This document shows positions 53,358 to 61,848 of a DNA stretch of 64,000 bases, in pieces (positions within the stretch are counted from its first letter, which is position 1; the number at the start of each line of letters is the position of its first letter). The translations under genes and the position numbers were made by a program. The notes beneath the pieces were generated by a model. It searched no databases, was not told the origin of the DNA, and was given only the letters and a program-made list of their open reading frames with translations. This stretch comes from Marinobacter sp. DY40_1A1 (GTDB lineage: Bacteria > Pseudomonadota > Gammaproteobacteria > Pseudomonadales > Oleiphilaceae): assembly GCF_016597815.1 (NCBI RefSeq), contig NZ_VCHA01000001.1, positions 496,001-560,000 of the forward strand, given 5' to 3'.

Positions 53358-53726
53358 ATGGCAAAGATTAACGATTACTATCAGAAAAAGCAGCTAATGG
53401 AACAGCTTGCAAACGAGATCAACCAGCTGGAGCAGGACCAGTCTCTGAAGCGCGAACTGGCCTTTGAAAGCAGCATTCGTGAGCTCATGGAAGAGTACGA
53501 CAAGTCGCCGAAGCATGTGCTCCGGATTTTGGCCGCGATTGATCCTTCTATCGCGACCGAAAAAGCACAAGGCAGCACTGGCACTCGTGCCAAGCGCCCC
53601 ATGAAAACCTACACCAATCCGCACACTGGTGAAGTGGTTAAGACTCGTGGCGGCAATCACAAAACGCTTAACGAGTGGCGTAAAAAGCACGGTAAAGAAG
53701 CGGTGCAGAGCTGGCAGCAAGACTGA
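53358..53726 (+). CDS. mvaT: MvaT-family H-NS-like nucleoid protein
   Basis: 122 residues. N-terminal coiled-coil oligomerisation region (~5-60, rich in Glu, Gln and Leu), variable linker, and the C-terminal DNA-binding domain with KTYTNPHTGEVVKTRGGNHKTLNEWR-type layout, where the R-G-G-N loop is the MvaT counterpart of an AT-hook. MvaT/MvaU proteins silence A+T-rich, often horizontally acquired DNA in Pseudomonas and relatives. It has its own terminator at 53741. Its position beside a locus with A+T-rich segments is noted as a finding; it may be a global regulator unrelated to the neighbours. Confidence 0.92.
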   Translation: MAKINDYYQKKQLMEQLANEINQLEQDQSLKRELAFESSIRELMEEYDKSPKHVLRILAAIDPSIATEKAQGSTGTRAKRPMKTYTNPHTGEVVKTRGGNHKTLNEWRKKHGKEAVQSWQQD

Positions 53727-53740
53727 TCAGCCAGAGATAT

Positions 53741-53779
53741 AAAAAAGGGGCCGGATGATTATTCATTCGGCCCCTTTTT
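53741..53779 (+). terminator. Terminator of mvaT, also facing the GGDEF gene
   Basis: AAAAAGGGGCCG pairs with CGGCCCCTTTTT around a loop that is itself partly complementary (GATGATTATTCATT). A-run on the left and T-run on the right make it usable in both directions between the convergent mvaT and diguanylate cyclase genes. Confidence 0.92.
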
Positions 53780-53811
53780 GTTTGCACTAATTGATGATTC
53801 TACTGTTATCC

Positions 53812-54786
53812 CTAATCTGGCGAATCAAGGTTTTCGTAAACAATAACCCGGTTTCTGCCGCCTTTCTTTGCTGCATACAGAGCTTCATCTGCCTGCTGCA
53901 TCCAGGTCATGTGATTTTCCGGGCTGCCACTTAATTGCGAGATTCCCACGCTTACTGTGTATCTGATGGGGGCCACACTGGTTTGCACAATGCTCTGTTC
54001 GATACTCTCCCGAATTCGCTCACATATAATGCGGGCCCCTTCGGCATCGGTTTCTGGCAATATAATGCCAAACTCTTCACCACCATAGCGGCCAATACTA
54101 TCGGATGATCGCAGGCATTCTCTCGCTGTTCTCGCGGTGTGTTTGATCACCTCATCCCCAGCCAGGTGGCCATGGGCATCGTTTACCTTTTTAAAGAAGT
54201 CTATATCAAACATTACAAGGCAAGTTGATTGGCCATAGCGGCGGAAGCGCTCAAACTCCGCATCCACCAGGTTCTCCCAGGTACCGCGATTCAGCAACCC
54301 GGTTAATCGGTCGGTCATGCTGAGTTTGGCCAGCTGCTCATTCGCTTGTTCCAGGGCGCGTTTGCCGGTGGCTATATCGGTTACGTCGTACACCATGATG
54401 CAAATCTTCTCCACCTGCCCGGTGCTGCCTGAAAGCGGGCTGATGGTGAGGTTCTGGAACATATAATCTTCCGTTCCGGTAATAGGGCGGGTATTGCGAA
54501 ACTGGAACAGGTAAGGCCGTTGCTCCCAAGACGTGAAGGCGCGGGTGTTAAGCAATGTTACGGCATCTACCTTGCGTTTCAGCCAGGCTTCCGGAATGTC
54601 GGGGAACAGCTCGAAAATCAACTGATTGCGTGTTTTGCTGGCAGTAATACCACTGTGGTTTTCCATAAAGCCGTTCCAGGCTTGTACACGAAAGTCCAAA
54701 TCCAGCACCACAAGGCCAACCTCAACGGATTCCAGCATATCCACCAGCCAGTGGAAGGATTGGGCTTCAAGTTCGTTTATGGCCAT
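53812..54786 (-). CDS. PAS-domain diguanylate cyclase
   Basis: 324 residues, soluble. A PAS domain (~15-140; LVVLDLDFRVQAWN) leads via a short coiled coil (GKRALEQANEQLAKL) to a GGDEF domain with DRLTGLLNR, the metal-binding DIDFFKKVND, and the active-site GGEEF. No obvious RxxD inhibitory site is present five residues before GGEEF. It should make cyclic di-GMP in response to a PAS signal. The gene starts 2 bp after the upstream response-regulator gene, so the two are an operon. Confidence 0.93.
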   Translation of the reverse strand: MAINELEAQSFHWLVDMLESVEVGLVVLDLDFRVQAWNGFMENHSGITASKTRNQLIFELFPDIPEAWLKRKVDAVTLLNTRAFTSWEQRPYLFQFRNTRPITGTEDYMFQNLTISPLSGSTGQVEKICIMVYDVTDIATGKRALEQANEQLAKLSMTDRLTGLLNRGTWENLVDAEFERFRRYGQSTCLVMFDIDFFKKVNDAHGHLAGDEVIKHTARTARECLRSSDSIGRYGGEEFGIILPETDAEGARIICERIRESIEQSIVQTSVAPIRYTVSVGISQLSGSPENHMTWMQQADEALYAAKKGGRNRVIVYENLDSPD

Positions 54787-54788
54787 GG

Positions 54789-55820
54789 TTAGTCCGCCAG
54801 GTATTGGAGACGTTGCTCAAGGAAGGGCACAGAATCTTCCGTAAGCAGCACCAGCATGTCGCACTGAATGTTCCTGTCTTCCAGGGTGTAACTGATCTCA
54901 ATACACAGGAGTTGCTCCTCCCGGGAGTTCTGGTGCTCAAGCAAATCTGTGATCTGCCGGTGTTGCCCAAGCACGCTGGGATGGCTGAGGCTGAGTTCGA
55001 GATCCAGTTGATCACCTATGCCCTTGAGAAAGGCGCCAAACAGAATGCTCGACATATCCATCAGCACTTCCACGTTTACCGATTCACCTTCAATGCTCTC
55101 GTAATGGAGCAAATCCGCCATTTCACGAAAACTTGCATCAGCGAATAGCAGAAGCGCCTCCCCGGCAACCCCGGCACCGGTGAAACCTTGGCATACGGCG
55201 GAATAGGTGTCGCTGTCGTGGGCCGCAGAAATAGCCATGTGAAGCTCGGAGTTGGCAATAAAGGCCACCTTGGGGATGGGCTGATTGACAAAGACTCGCA
55301 ACAGTCGGGCGAGCAAGTCTGACGAACGCCCCATGGCGACGTTGGCGATTTCCTGCAGGTAGTCGTTCAGTGAAACTGAAATTTCCCGGGTTTGCGAGAT
55401 ATCGTCGGGTGTGAGGGTGCCATCGCTAAGCGCGGTGTTCTCAAGCTCCCCAGGACGGTAGAACCCGTATTCGGCGAGCAGGCTGAGGACAATCCCCATG
55501 TCTGTGGGCTTCTTTATGAAATCGATTGCGCCAAGTTTGCGCACCCGTTCCCGTGCTTCGGGTTGAATGTCACCAGAAACCACGATCGTCATGATGGGCA
55601 GGTCTTCCGCCTGAATATGCTCGAGGACCTGATAACCGTCCATTTCAGGCATATTCAGATCAAGAAACATCAGGTCGGCTTCGCCTGCGCGCAGCTTTCC
55701 TAGCGCTTCTACACCGTTATTCGCAAAAAGGATGGTGTCGGCCAGCCCGGCAGGGAGCGCGCGGGCCATTTGTTTTCTGGCTAGGGCGGAATCATCGCAG
55801 ATAAGAATGCGGGTGGTCAT
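54789..55820 (-). CDS. Response regulator fused to a CheC/CheX-type phosphatase domain
   Basis: 343 residues from the ATG at 55820. The receiver domain (~1-120) has RILICDDSALARKQMARAL with the acidic pair, the phosphoacceptor Asp in MFLDLNMPEMDGYQV, and IDFIKKP. After a linker comes a CheC/CheX-like domain with HMAISAAHDSD and VNVEVLMDMSSILFGAFLKGIGDQLDLELS, resembling the phosphatase helices that act on CheY-P. The protein may dephosphorylate itself or a partner regulator. It is cotranscribed with a diguanylate cyclase, suggesting a link between chemosensory phosphorylation and cyclic di-GMP. Confidence 0.85.
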   Translation of the reverse strand: MTTRILICDDSALARKQMARALPAGLADTILFANNGVEALGKLRAGEADLMFLDLNMPEMDGYQVLEHIQAEDLPIMTIVVSGDIQPEARERVRKLGAIDFIKKPTDMGIVLSLLAEYGFYRPGELENTALSDGTLTPDDISQTREISVSLNDYLQEIANVAMGRSSDLLARLLRVFVNQPIPKVAFIANSELHMAISAAHDSDTYSAVCQGFTGAGVAGEALLLFADASFREMADLLHYESIEGESVNVEVLMDMSSILFGAFLKGIGDQLDLELSLSHPSVLGQHRQITDLLEHQNSREEQLLCIEISYTLEDRNIQCDMLVLLTEDSVPFLEQRLQYLAD

Positions 55821-56096
55821 GATTGTGCCCGGAAACGATTGAATAAATATCCATTGATTATAGCATTGCGCCAAAATATGTACACGTAAACGACACCTTT
55901 TAGCTGCTTCAAATTGATGAAATGTAATGAATTGTTATTCAGGTTTGTGACTGAGCACACTTCATTGGCCTTGGGGCCTCCGATATAGTGGCGTTTCGGC
56001 AATTAAATAAAGATGTAAATTGCAAGTATAGGCTGTCTGCCTGCAGCGGTAAAATCGAAACTGACAGTGATTGACCCGATTAAGAGAGGCTATGTT

Positions 56097-56996
56097 ATGG
56101 ATTATCACGCGTATGGATGCGTCGCCCTCCTTAGTTTAAGCCTAGGTATTGTGCCTGTTGCCCAAGCTGAACTGGACCCCATTTCTGAATCTGCGATGGG
56201 AGATATAACAGGGCAGGCGTTTATGAAGATTGTGAACAACACCGGCACGAATCACGAATATACCCGCATGACCCTGAATATGGATGTGGAAACCCGGGTG
56301 AATATTGATGATGTGCAGCTTGGCCAGATTGGCGGTGGTGCGGATTTTTCCGGGCAGCATGTAGCCCTGGGCCATATTGCCCGTACTGATGGTGAGCAGT
56401 TCAATGGCGTTACCTATAATGCAGGCGACGCCATTCCCTTCGAAGCCCAGAAACCTTATATAGAATTAGCTGAAGATGGCGCTGGCCTGGCTGGCTTCCG
56501 CATGGGTTTTGAACAAGCTCGCGGATCGGTTTCATCCCATACCACCAGCTTTAGTGGTGATATAGGTATAAAAATTAGCGATTCCGGCCAAGTGTACGAC
56601 GCTATGCTGTTTGGTGGCGTAGGTGGTGCAGCAACGAACAATCGCGCTACCCACATAGGCCTTGCCCCCAGCAGCCCGGGCCAGGCGGCGGGCTGTAATG
56701 TTGATGGCGCCCTGGCCAACTGTGCGCCGTTAACCAACCTGCGATCCATAATTGTTGGTGAAGATACAGGCGCCACTGACGGAACTGTTGGTTTTACCGA
56801 CGGCTTCTTCATCGGCTTTCAGCGGGATGACAATATGGAATGGCAAAGTCTTGATGGACTGAACACGATCAATGTTGGCAAAGGTGTGTTCATTAATTTG
56901 CCCACTAACATGACCGTCGATCTGCAAAATCTCACCGGTGCGGGCATTGACCGCTTGCGTACCCATCAGGTCGACATGGGTACTAACCTGTTTTGA
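56097..56996 (+). CDS. Secreted protein with an N-terminal ES-MGDITGQA-type motif, function unknown
   Basis: About 299 residues from the ATG at 56097, chosen because AGAGG (56085-56089) lies 7 nt upstream. A signal peptide ends VAQAE. The mature protein begins DPISESAMGDITGQAFMKI, a motif shared by many uncharacterised secreted proteins of marine gammaproteobacteria (DUF6160/FilF-like), followed by Gly-, Asn- and Asp-rich beta-strand repeats and a C-terminus ending in Phe, compatible with surface exposure or outer-membrane attachment. The gene is alone between the regulator pair and sbcB. No function is assigned. Confidence 0.8.
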   Translation: MDYHAYGCVALLSLSLGIVPVAQAELDPISESAMGDITGQAFMKIVNNTGTNHEYTRMTLNMDVETRVNIDDVQLGQIGGGADFSGQHVALGHIARTDGEQFNGVTYNAGDAIPFEAQKPYIELAEDGAGLAGFRMGFEQARGSVSSHTTSFSGDIGIKISDSGQVYDAMLFGGVGGAATNNRATHIGLAPSSPGQAAGCNVDGALANCAPLTNLRSIIVGEDTGATDGTVGFTDGFFIGFQRDDNMEWQSLDGLNTINVGKGVFINLPTNMTVDLQNLTGAGIDRLRTHQVDMGTNLF

Positions 56997-57044
56997 TTTT
57001 GCTAGACTCCTGAACCTAATGATTCACAAGGCAGGAGTCTTCCA

Positions 57045-58487
57045 TTGATCCGCTCTTTTTACTGGCACGATTACGAAACCTTTGGTGTAGACCCGGTGCA
57101 CGACCGGCCCTCTCAGTTTGCCGGTGTGCGAACCGATGCGGACCTTAATATTATTGAAGACCCGCTGGTTATTTACTGCAAACCCACCGACGACTACCTG
57201 CCATCACCCCAAGCCTGCCTGATTACCGGCATTACGCCGCAAAAGGCGATGGAAGAAGGCTATCCGGAAACCGAATTCATCGGCCAGATAAATGAAGCTT
57301 TCAGCCAGCCGGGCACCTGCGTAGTGGGCTACAACAGCTTGCGGTTTGATGATGAAGTAACCCGCCATACCCTGTACCGCAACCTGCGAGACCCTTATGC
57401 CCGGGAATGGCAGAACGGCAATTCCCGCTGGGACATTATAGATATGGTGCGGCTGACCTATGCACTGCGCCCGGAAGGCATTAATTGGCCCCGCAAGGAA
57501 GACGGCAGCCCCAGCTTCAAGCTTGAAGAGCTCACTGTCGCCAACGGCATTGCCCACGAAGCTGCCCACGATGCCATGTCGGATGTGGAAGCAACCCTTG
57601 CGGTAGCCAAGCTGATTCGGGAAAAGCAGCCAAAGCTGTTTGATTTTGTTCTGAAAAATAAAGACAAACACTCCGCCCGCGCCATGCTGGATACGGTAGC
57701 CATGAAACCCGTATTCCACATCTCCGCCAAATACCCCGCCACCCGCGGCTGTTGCGCCATGGTTGCGCCGGTTGCAGATCATCCCAGCAACAAAAACCTG
57801 GTGATTGTGTATGACCTGCGGGAAGACCCGAGCGAACTGATCAACGCCACACCGGAGCAAATTCGAGAGCGGGTGTTTACCTCCCAGGCCGAGTTGGGCG
57901 ACCAAAAACGCTTCCCACTAAAAGGCGTGCAACTGAACAAGTGCCCGGTATTGGCGCCTGCGAACATGCTCACCACGCTTTCCGCGGAGCGCCTGCAAGC
58001 ACTCGAACTGGACGGTGACACCCTTCGAGCCAACCTTGCCCTGCTGAGAAAAGCTCCAGGATTGGCGCAGCGAATTGCAGAAGCCTTCGATCAGCCCCAT
58101 CAAGGCGACCTGACAGACCCGGATGAACAACTCTACGCAGGTGGCTTTATATCCCCGGCCGACCGCAGTGAGTTGAACCGGGTGCTGCAAACGCCGCCGG
58201 AGTTGTTGGTGGAGGAAAGCTTCAACTTTAAAGATGAACGGTTGCAGGAACTGCTCTTCCGCTACCGCGCTCGGAACTATCCGGATTTACTAACCAGTGA
58301 AGAAGCTGAGCGATGGGAGCAATTTCGAACCCAGCGTTTGATGGCACCGAAAAAAGGTTGGCTGTCACTTGAGGCATTTGGGCTTGAATTACAACGGCTG
58401 GCCAGCGACCCGGAACTGACGCCGCAGAAACAGCAGGTGTTGGAGGATTTGCATTTGTATGGGGAATCTTTGATTCCTTATATTTAA
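57045..58487 (+). CDS. sbcB: Exodeoxyribonuclease I
   Basis: 3'-to-5' single-strand DNA exonuclease of the DnaQ-like DEDD family, acting in recombination and mismatch repair. 480 residues. The start is a TTG at 57045 with GGAG 8 nt upstream. ExoI motif DYETFGVDPVHDRPSQFAGVRTD carries the first acidic pair, VVGYNSLRFDDEVTRHTLYRN the second, and HEAAHDAMSDVEATLAVAKLI the third. The C-terminal SH3-like and helical domains end at the usual length. Intact. Confidence 0.95.
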   Translation: MIRSFYWHDYETFGVDPVHDRPSQFAGVRTDADLNIIEDPLVIYCKPTDDYLPSPQACLITGITPQKAMEEGYPETEFIGQINEAFSQPGTCVVGYNSLRFDDEVTRHTLYRNLRDPYAREWQNGNSRWDIIDMVRLTYALRPEGINWPRKEDGSPSFKLEELTVANGIAHEAAHDAMSDVEATLAVAKLIREKQPKLFDFVLKNKDKHSARAMLDTVAMKPVFHISAKYPATRGCCAMVAPVADHPSNKNLVIVYDLREDPSELINATPEQIRERVFTSQAELGDQKRFPLKGVQLNKCPVLAPANMLTTLSAERLQALELDGDTLRANLALLRKAPGLAQRIAEAFDQPHQGDLTDPDEQLYAGGFISPADRSELNRVLQTPPELLVEESFNFKDERLQELLFRYRARNYPDLLTSEEAERWEQFRTQRLMAPKKGWLSLEAFGLELQRLASDPELTPQKQQVLEDLHLYGESLIPYI

Positions 58488-58523
58488 AGGATGTTGGCCC
58501 TGCGGGCCGCCGCAGTAATGCAC

Positions 58524-58680
58524 CCGCTCCCCCGGCCCCTCTCCCTTGAAGGGAGAGGGGAGCTACACACCGGAAGCCTAAGGTATATAGCCGATGCCCG
58601 GGGATTGCATCAACGCTAGCAGGCAGTGCAGTAAAAGCCCCTCTCCCCCTGCGGGAGAGGGGTTGGGGAGAGGGGGTATT
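58524..58680. repeat. Composite G/C-rich palindromic repeat, copy A
   Basis: Two perfect 10-bp palindromes (CCCCTCTCCC/GGGAGAGGGG) at 58536-58560 and 58638-58662, joined by ~75 bp with TATATAGCC and GCAGTGCAGTA segments and followed by TTGGGGAGAGGGG. The same order of elements returns at 59097-59235. The two copies flank the DUF559 gene in the same orientation. A single palindrome of the family lies at 2145. Confidence 0.85.
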
Positions 58681-58708
58681 CTTCACCACCCAAGCCAAGG
58701 ACGGCCCA

Positions 58709-59059
58709 ATGAACCAAGCTCAATTCGCCAAACACCTCCGCCAAAACATGACCGACGCGGAAAAGCTCCTCTGGTTTCATCTGCGAGCCTATCGCCTCAA
58801 TGGCAAGCGCTTCCGGCGTCAGCAACCACTCGGGCCTTACATCGTCGATTTCGTGCATTTTGGCTCAAGGGTGATTGTTGAGGCCGATGGTGGGCAGCAT
58901 AATGATTCCGAGAGTGACAAGGAAAGGGATGCTTGGCTGCGCTCTCAGGGGTTCAAGGTGCTGAGATTTTGGAATCATGAGATTTTGACGCAGGTTGATG
59001 TGGTGCTTTCTGTGATTTATGACGAATTGGAGAGGAGAGAGGGGGTTGCAGGAGAATAA
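58709..59059 (+). CDS. DUF559-family endonuclease-like protein
   Basis: 116 residues. Single-domain PD-(D/E)xK-type fold resembling very-short-patch-repair endonucleases: MTDAEKLLWFHLRAYRLNGKRFRRQQPLGPYIVDF, then VIVEADGGQH with the catalytic-type E-x-D, and ERDAWLRSQGFKVLRFWNHEIL. AAGGA lies 8 nt before the ATG. Function of the family is not established; members are widespread and often isolated, and a role in DNA repair, restriction or mobility has been suggested by fold only. It is enclosed by two direct copies of a composite repeat. Confidence 0.9.
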   Translation: MNQAQFAKHLRQNMTDAEKLLWFHLRAYRLNGKRFRRQQPLGPYIVDFVHFGSRVIVEADGGQHNDSESDKERDAWLRSQGFKVLRFWNHEILTQVDVVLSVIYDELERREGVAGE

Positions 59060-59096
59060 GATAGGGGAGTTGGCACCGGTAGGCCGCCGCTTTTAA

Positions 59097-59235
59097 AGCT
59101 CCCTCTCCCCCGGCCCCTCTCCCGTGAAGGGAGAGGGGAGCAACTCCCCAAGCCAGAGGCATATAGCCAAACCCTAAGGCCAGTGCAGTAATAGCCCCTC
59201 ACCCCTTGCGGGAGAGGGGTTGGGGAGAGGGGCAG
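59097..59235. repeat. Composite G/C-rich palindromic repeat, copy B
   Basis: Same order as copy A: CTCCCCCGGCCCCTCTCCC with GGGAGAGGGGAGC (59114-59138), a spacer with CATATAGCC and CAGTGCAGTA, then CCCCTC...GCGGGAGAGGGGTTGGGGAGAGGGG (59195-59232). It differs from copy A by a few substitutions and a shorter spacer. It lies after the DUF559 stop and before the convergent TPR-methyltransferase gene. Confidence 0.85.
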
Positions 59236-59264
59236 TCCGACGCTTCGGGAGGGGGTAGCGCCCC

Positions 59265-61265
59265 CTACCTTCTCCTCTGAAAATACACACTTAAATTCTG
59301 CCCCATCACACTCTGTACTTCACTCCCTAGAGCCTCTGCCTGAATCTGGGTTTGAACAGGCTTGGTTGCCAAGCTGTGGCCATCCTCGTCACGGGCTTTG
59401 ATCAGCTTCCATTCCACCTCGTTGCTTACCATCGCCATCAGATCTTTCAGCTGAGCCTCATCCTGTGGCTGGAACCAGCGGTCGCGGCAGCCGCCCAGGC
59501 TGTAAAAATCGTCTTCCTGGGTGAGTGACTGCCAGGTAGCATCTTGCCGGTTGGTGAACACCATTCGGCGAAGCTGACGCAAGGTAGAACGAGTTGGTTG
59601 TAACCTGTGCTCGGCAATCAGTTTCCGCATCTGCTTGTCGCCGGTTGTTTGCTCAGCGATGGAGGTGTGCAGGTGCACAACGGCGCCAGAACCGGCTGCG
59701 TTGTTTACCAGAGCGGCCAGAGAAAGTTCCGTCATAGCCGGGGAGGGCAGGCGGCCCACTTCAACCCAGTGCACTTGATGACCGTCGGCCACAAACCGCT
59801 GGGCGATGGACCAGGGCCAGAACACAATATTGCTGATCTCGGATTCGGCAGCCATGCGGGTGGCTTTGGCGATGTTGGCCAGAGACTCATCTACCGCGAT
59901 CACCTCCACATCGGCCAGATAGCTGGCCAGTTCCATAGCACGCTGACCAGATTGCGCGCCACAGACCATTATGCGCAAGGTGTCTGGCAGCTTGTCTGTA
60001 GCCAAGCCCAGCTCTGTGGCCATCAGTGACTTCAAGCTGCTTTCCGCGCGATAAGCCAGTTTCGACCAGGCGGGCCAAGCTTGAGGCACATCGGTTTTAT
60101 CCAGGCACAGCTCTTCTGCCTTCTCATCAAAACACTGTTTGATGCCTTCCTCTTCGGCGCGGTGGTAGTAGCTGGCGGCTAGAACCGGCTGAAGTGCCAA
60201 GGGCCAATCCACCAGATTCCACTGCCCGAGCTGGACCGCAAAATCCTGATGAAACAAAGCACCGTACATGGCGCTGATCATCAGCGAGCCAATCAAGGCT
60301 TCCTGAGAGTCACCCATTACGATTTGGGCTTGAAGGCTGTCATTCACCGCAGCCACCAGCCGTTCCTCATCATCCTCCGCGGCCAGCGCGTAGCCGGTGC
60401 GGTCTGCGTATTGCGCTATGGCGAGGGCGAGCTGTTGGAGTTCATCACGAAGCTCAACGGTTTGCGCAACCTCCGCCAGAATCGCGCGGCGTAGCATCAC
60501 AACCAGTTCTTCCACAGCAGGGTCTGGCATGAGTGTTTTTTGCAGCGCCAGGATCAGCAGTTCGTCTGTGCTGGCGGCATCCAGGAAAATCTCAGCCTGC
60601 GGGTTATCCAGATCGTATTGCTGGCGAATGATCGCCCCCACAAAACGCCCGATCTCCTGATGGGGTAAACCATCGTGGCTAAGCAGAGCAATCGCATCCA
60701 ACGCCAGGTTGCTGTCCGCCTTGCTTACCGCAAGATGCTGCGCGCAAGAGAGCATGCCGCTGTATACCGAATCCCACTCGGCGCCGGTTTCCAGCAGCTT
60801 GCGGTAATGCAGGTAGGCCACATCAAATTGCCCCTGCAGCCGCTTGGCATGGGCCACACCGCAGAAAGCGGCGGCGGATTGCCGGTCGCAGTCCAGGGCT
60901 TTCAGGAAGTGCTGCTCTGCCAGAGCAGGGCGCTCGGTTTTCAAGGCCCAATAGCCAAGGTTGGCGTATTGCTGCACCTGCCCCGGCTGGGCATTCAAGC
61001 TGGCGGTGAAGAGGGTGTGAGCTTTCTCAAGCTGCCCGTCGTCCATCTCAACACGCCCTAGCAAACCCAGGGCAACTGCATTGCCCGGCTCAAGCGCAAC
61101 CGCCTCATTCAAGTATCCACGGCATTCCTGCCGGGCCTTCAGGCGCTCGATGTGGCTTAACCCGCCGCTGTTAGACTCGCCATAAGCAAGGTTGGCCTGC
61201 AGAAGCAGACGAGCCGCCTGTGCTTGCTGGGAATGGGATTCCTGAATGTGATGTTTGGCTTGCAT
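59265..61265 (-). CDS. TPR protein with a degenerate SAM-methyltransferase domain
   Basis: 666 residues from the ATG at 61265, preceded by GAGG; an in-frame ATG at 61277 is possible. Residues ~50-190 hold TPR units (NAVALGLLGRVEMDDGQLEKAHTLF, VQQYANLGYWALKTERPALAEQHFLKAL, AAFCGVAHAKRLQGQFDVAYLHYRKLL). A Rossmann-like segment at ~450 (IMVCGAQSGQRAMELASYLADVEVIAVDES) and the later DDFYSLGGCRDRWFQPQDE resemble a known class of TPR-methyltransferase fusions, though the SAM glycine motif is altered. It lies between the DUF559 gene and an antitoxin cluster and ends 1.5 kb from flagellin. Substrate unknown; protein or glycan modification is possible. Confidence 0.7.
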   Translation of the reverse strand: MQAKHHIQESHSQQAQAARLLLQANLAYGESNSGGLSHIERLKARQECRGYLNEAVALEPGNAVALGLLGRVEMDDGQLEKAHTLFTASLNAQPGQVQQYANLGYWALKTERPALAEQHFLKALDCDRQSAAAFCGVAHAKRLQGQFDVAYLHYRKLLETGAEWDSVYSGMLSCAQHLAVSKADSNLALDAIALLSHDGLPHQEIGRFVGAIIRQQYDLDNPQAEIFLDAASTDELLILALQKTLMPDPAVEELVVMLRRAILAEVAQTVELRDELQQLALAIAQYADRTGYALAAEDDEERLVAAVNDSLQAQIVMGDSQEALIGSLMISAMYGALFHQDFAVQLGQWNLVDWPLALQPVLAASYYHRAEEEGIKQCFDEKAEELCLDKTDVPQAWPAWSKLAYRAESSLKSLMATELGLATDKLPDTLRIMVCGAQSGQRAMELASYLADVEVIAVDESLANIAKATRMAAESEISNIVFWPWSIAQRFVADGHQVHWVEVGRLPSPAMTELSLAALVNNAAGSGAVVHLHTSIAEQTTGDKQMRKLIAEHRLQPTRSTLRQLRRMVFTNRQDATWQSLTQEDDFYSLGGCRDRWFQPQDEAQLKDLMAMVSNEVEWKLIKARDEDGHSLATKPVQTQIQAEALGSEVQSVMGQNLSVYFQRRR

Positions 61266-61463
61266 GGGATACCTCATTTACCTGCCGCTAGGTTTAAAAA
61301 TTGCGGCAAAGGCCTGCAGTTTTTGGTTGTTTGCTGTGCTTTAGGGGAGGTGTTGCGAAAGGTGTGCCAGTTTTTTTAGTGGCTTCCAAACATCTCGCTG
61401 CTCGATTTATACGAAGGTTGGCTAAATGTGAAAGGTGGAGGCGAGGTAGGTTACCTGTTAGTT

Positions 61464-61485
61464 TGTACATACAACTGTAAGTACA
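61464..61485. promoter_or_regulatory. Imperfect palindrome upstream of the BrnA-like gene
   Basis: TGTACATAC-AACT-GTAAGTACA: 9-bp arms with a single mismatch around a 4-base centre, 64 bp before the gene. BrnA proteins bind and repress their own promoters, so this is a reasonable operator candidate. Not otherwise supported. Confidence 0.4.
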
Positions 61486-61548
61486 GGGATGTGTAATGTG
61501 TTTCGAGTGGGATAATTGAAAAGGCCACCAGACGAGAGGTGAAATTGT

Positions 61549-61803
61549 ATGAGCAAAACATCTAAAACAGATTGGAAACGGTTGGCCGAAATAGAAGATG
61601 AAGCGATCGACACCAGTGATATTGCAGAGCTGGATGATGAATTCTTTAAAAAAGCCGAGCTTCGAGTGCCAGCAAAGCAACCAGTGACCCTGCGGATTGA
61701 TGAAGACGTGCTGGTGTGGCTCAAGGCGCAAGGAAAGGGGTATCAGACCAGAATTAATAAGCTGCTTAGGCAGTATATGGAAAGCCAGGTTGCAAGGCCG
61801 TGA
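61549..61803 (+). CDS. BrnA-family antitoxin, without BrnT
   Basis: 84 residues. Ends in a ribbon-helix-helix-type segment typical of BrnA: QPVTLRIDEDVLVWLKAQGKGYQTRINKLLRQYM. Acidic N-terminal half (DEAIDTSDIAELDDEFFKKAE) would contact the toxin. GAGGTG lies 8 nt before the ATG. In BrnTA systems the toxin gene precedes brnA and overlaps it; the 270 bp upstream here contain no BrnT-like frame. So this is an orphan antitoxin, perhaps retained as an anti-toxin or DNA-binding repressor. Confidence 0.85.
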   Translation: MSKTSKTDWKRLAEIEDEAIDTSDIAELDDEFFKKAELRVPAKQPVTLRIDEDVLVWLKAQGKGYQTRINKLLRQYMESQVARP

Positions 61804-61848
61804 TATCAGTGCCTTTGGCGGCTCGCATAAGTTAGGGGTGAATAAAAC

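Noticed and set aside
58524-59235. CRISPR array at the G/C-rich repeats
   Set aside because: Only two composite copies with a gene between them, internal palindromes, and no regular spacers.
61294-61731. 145-codon minus-strand frame upstream of the TPR gene
   Set aside because: It runs antisense through the BrnA-like gene, which has a good ribosome site and clear family match.
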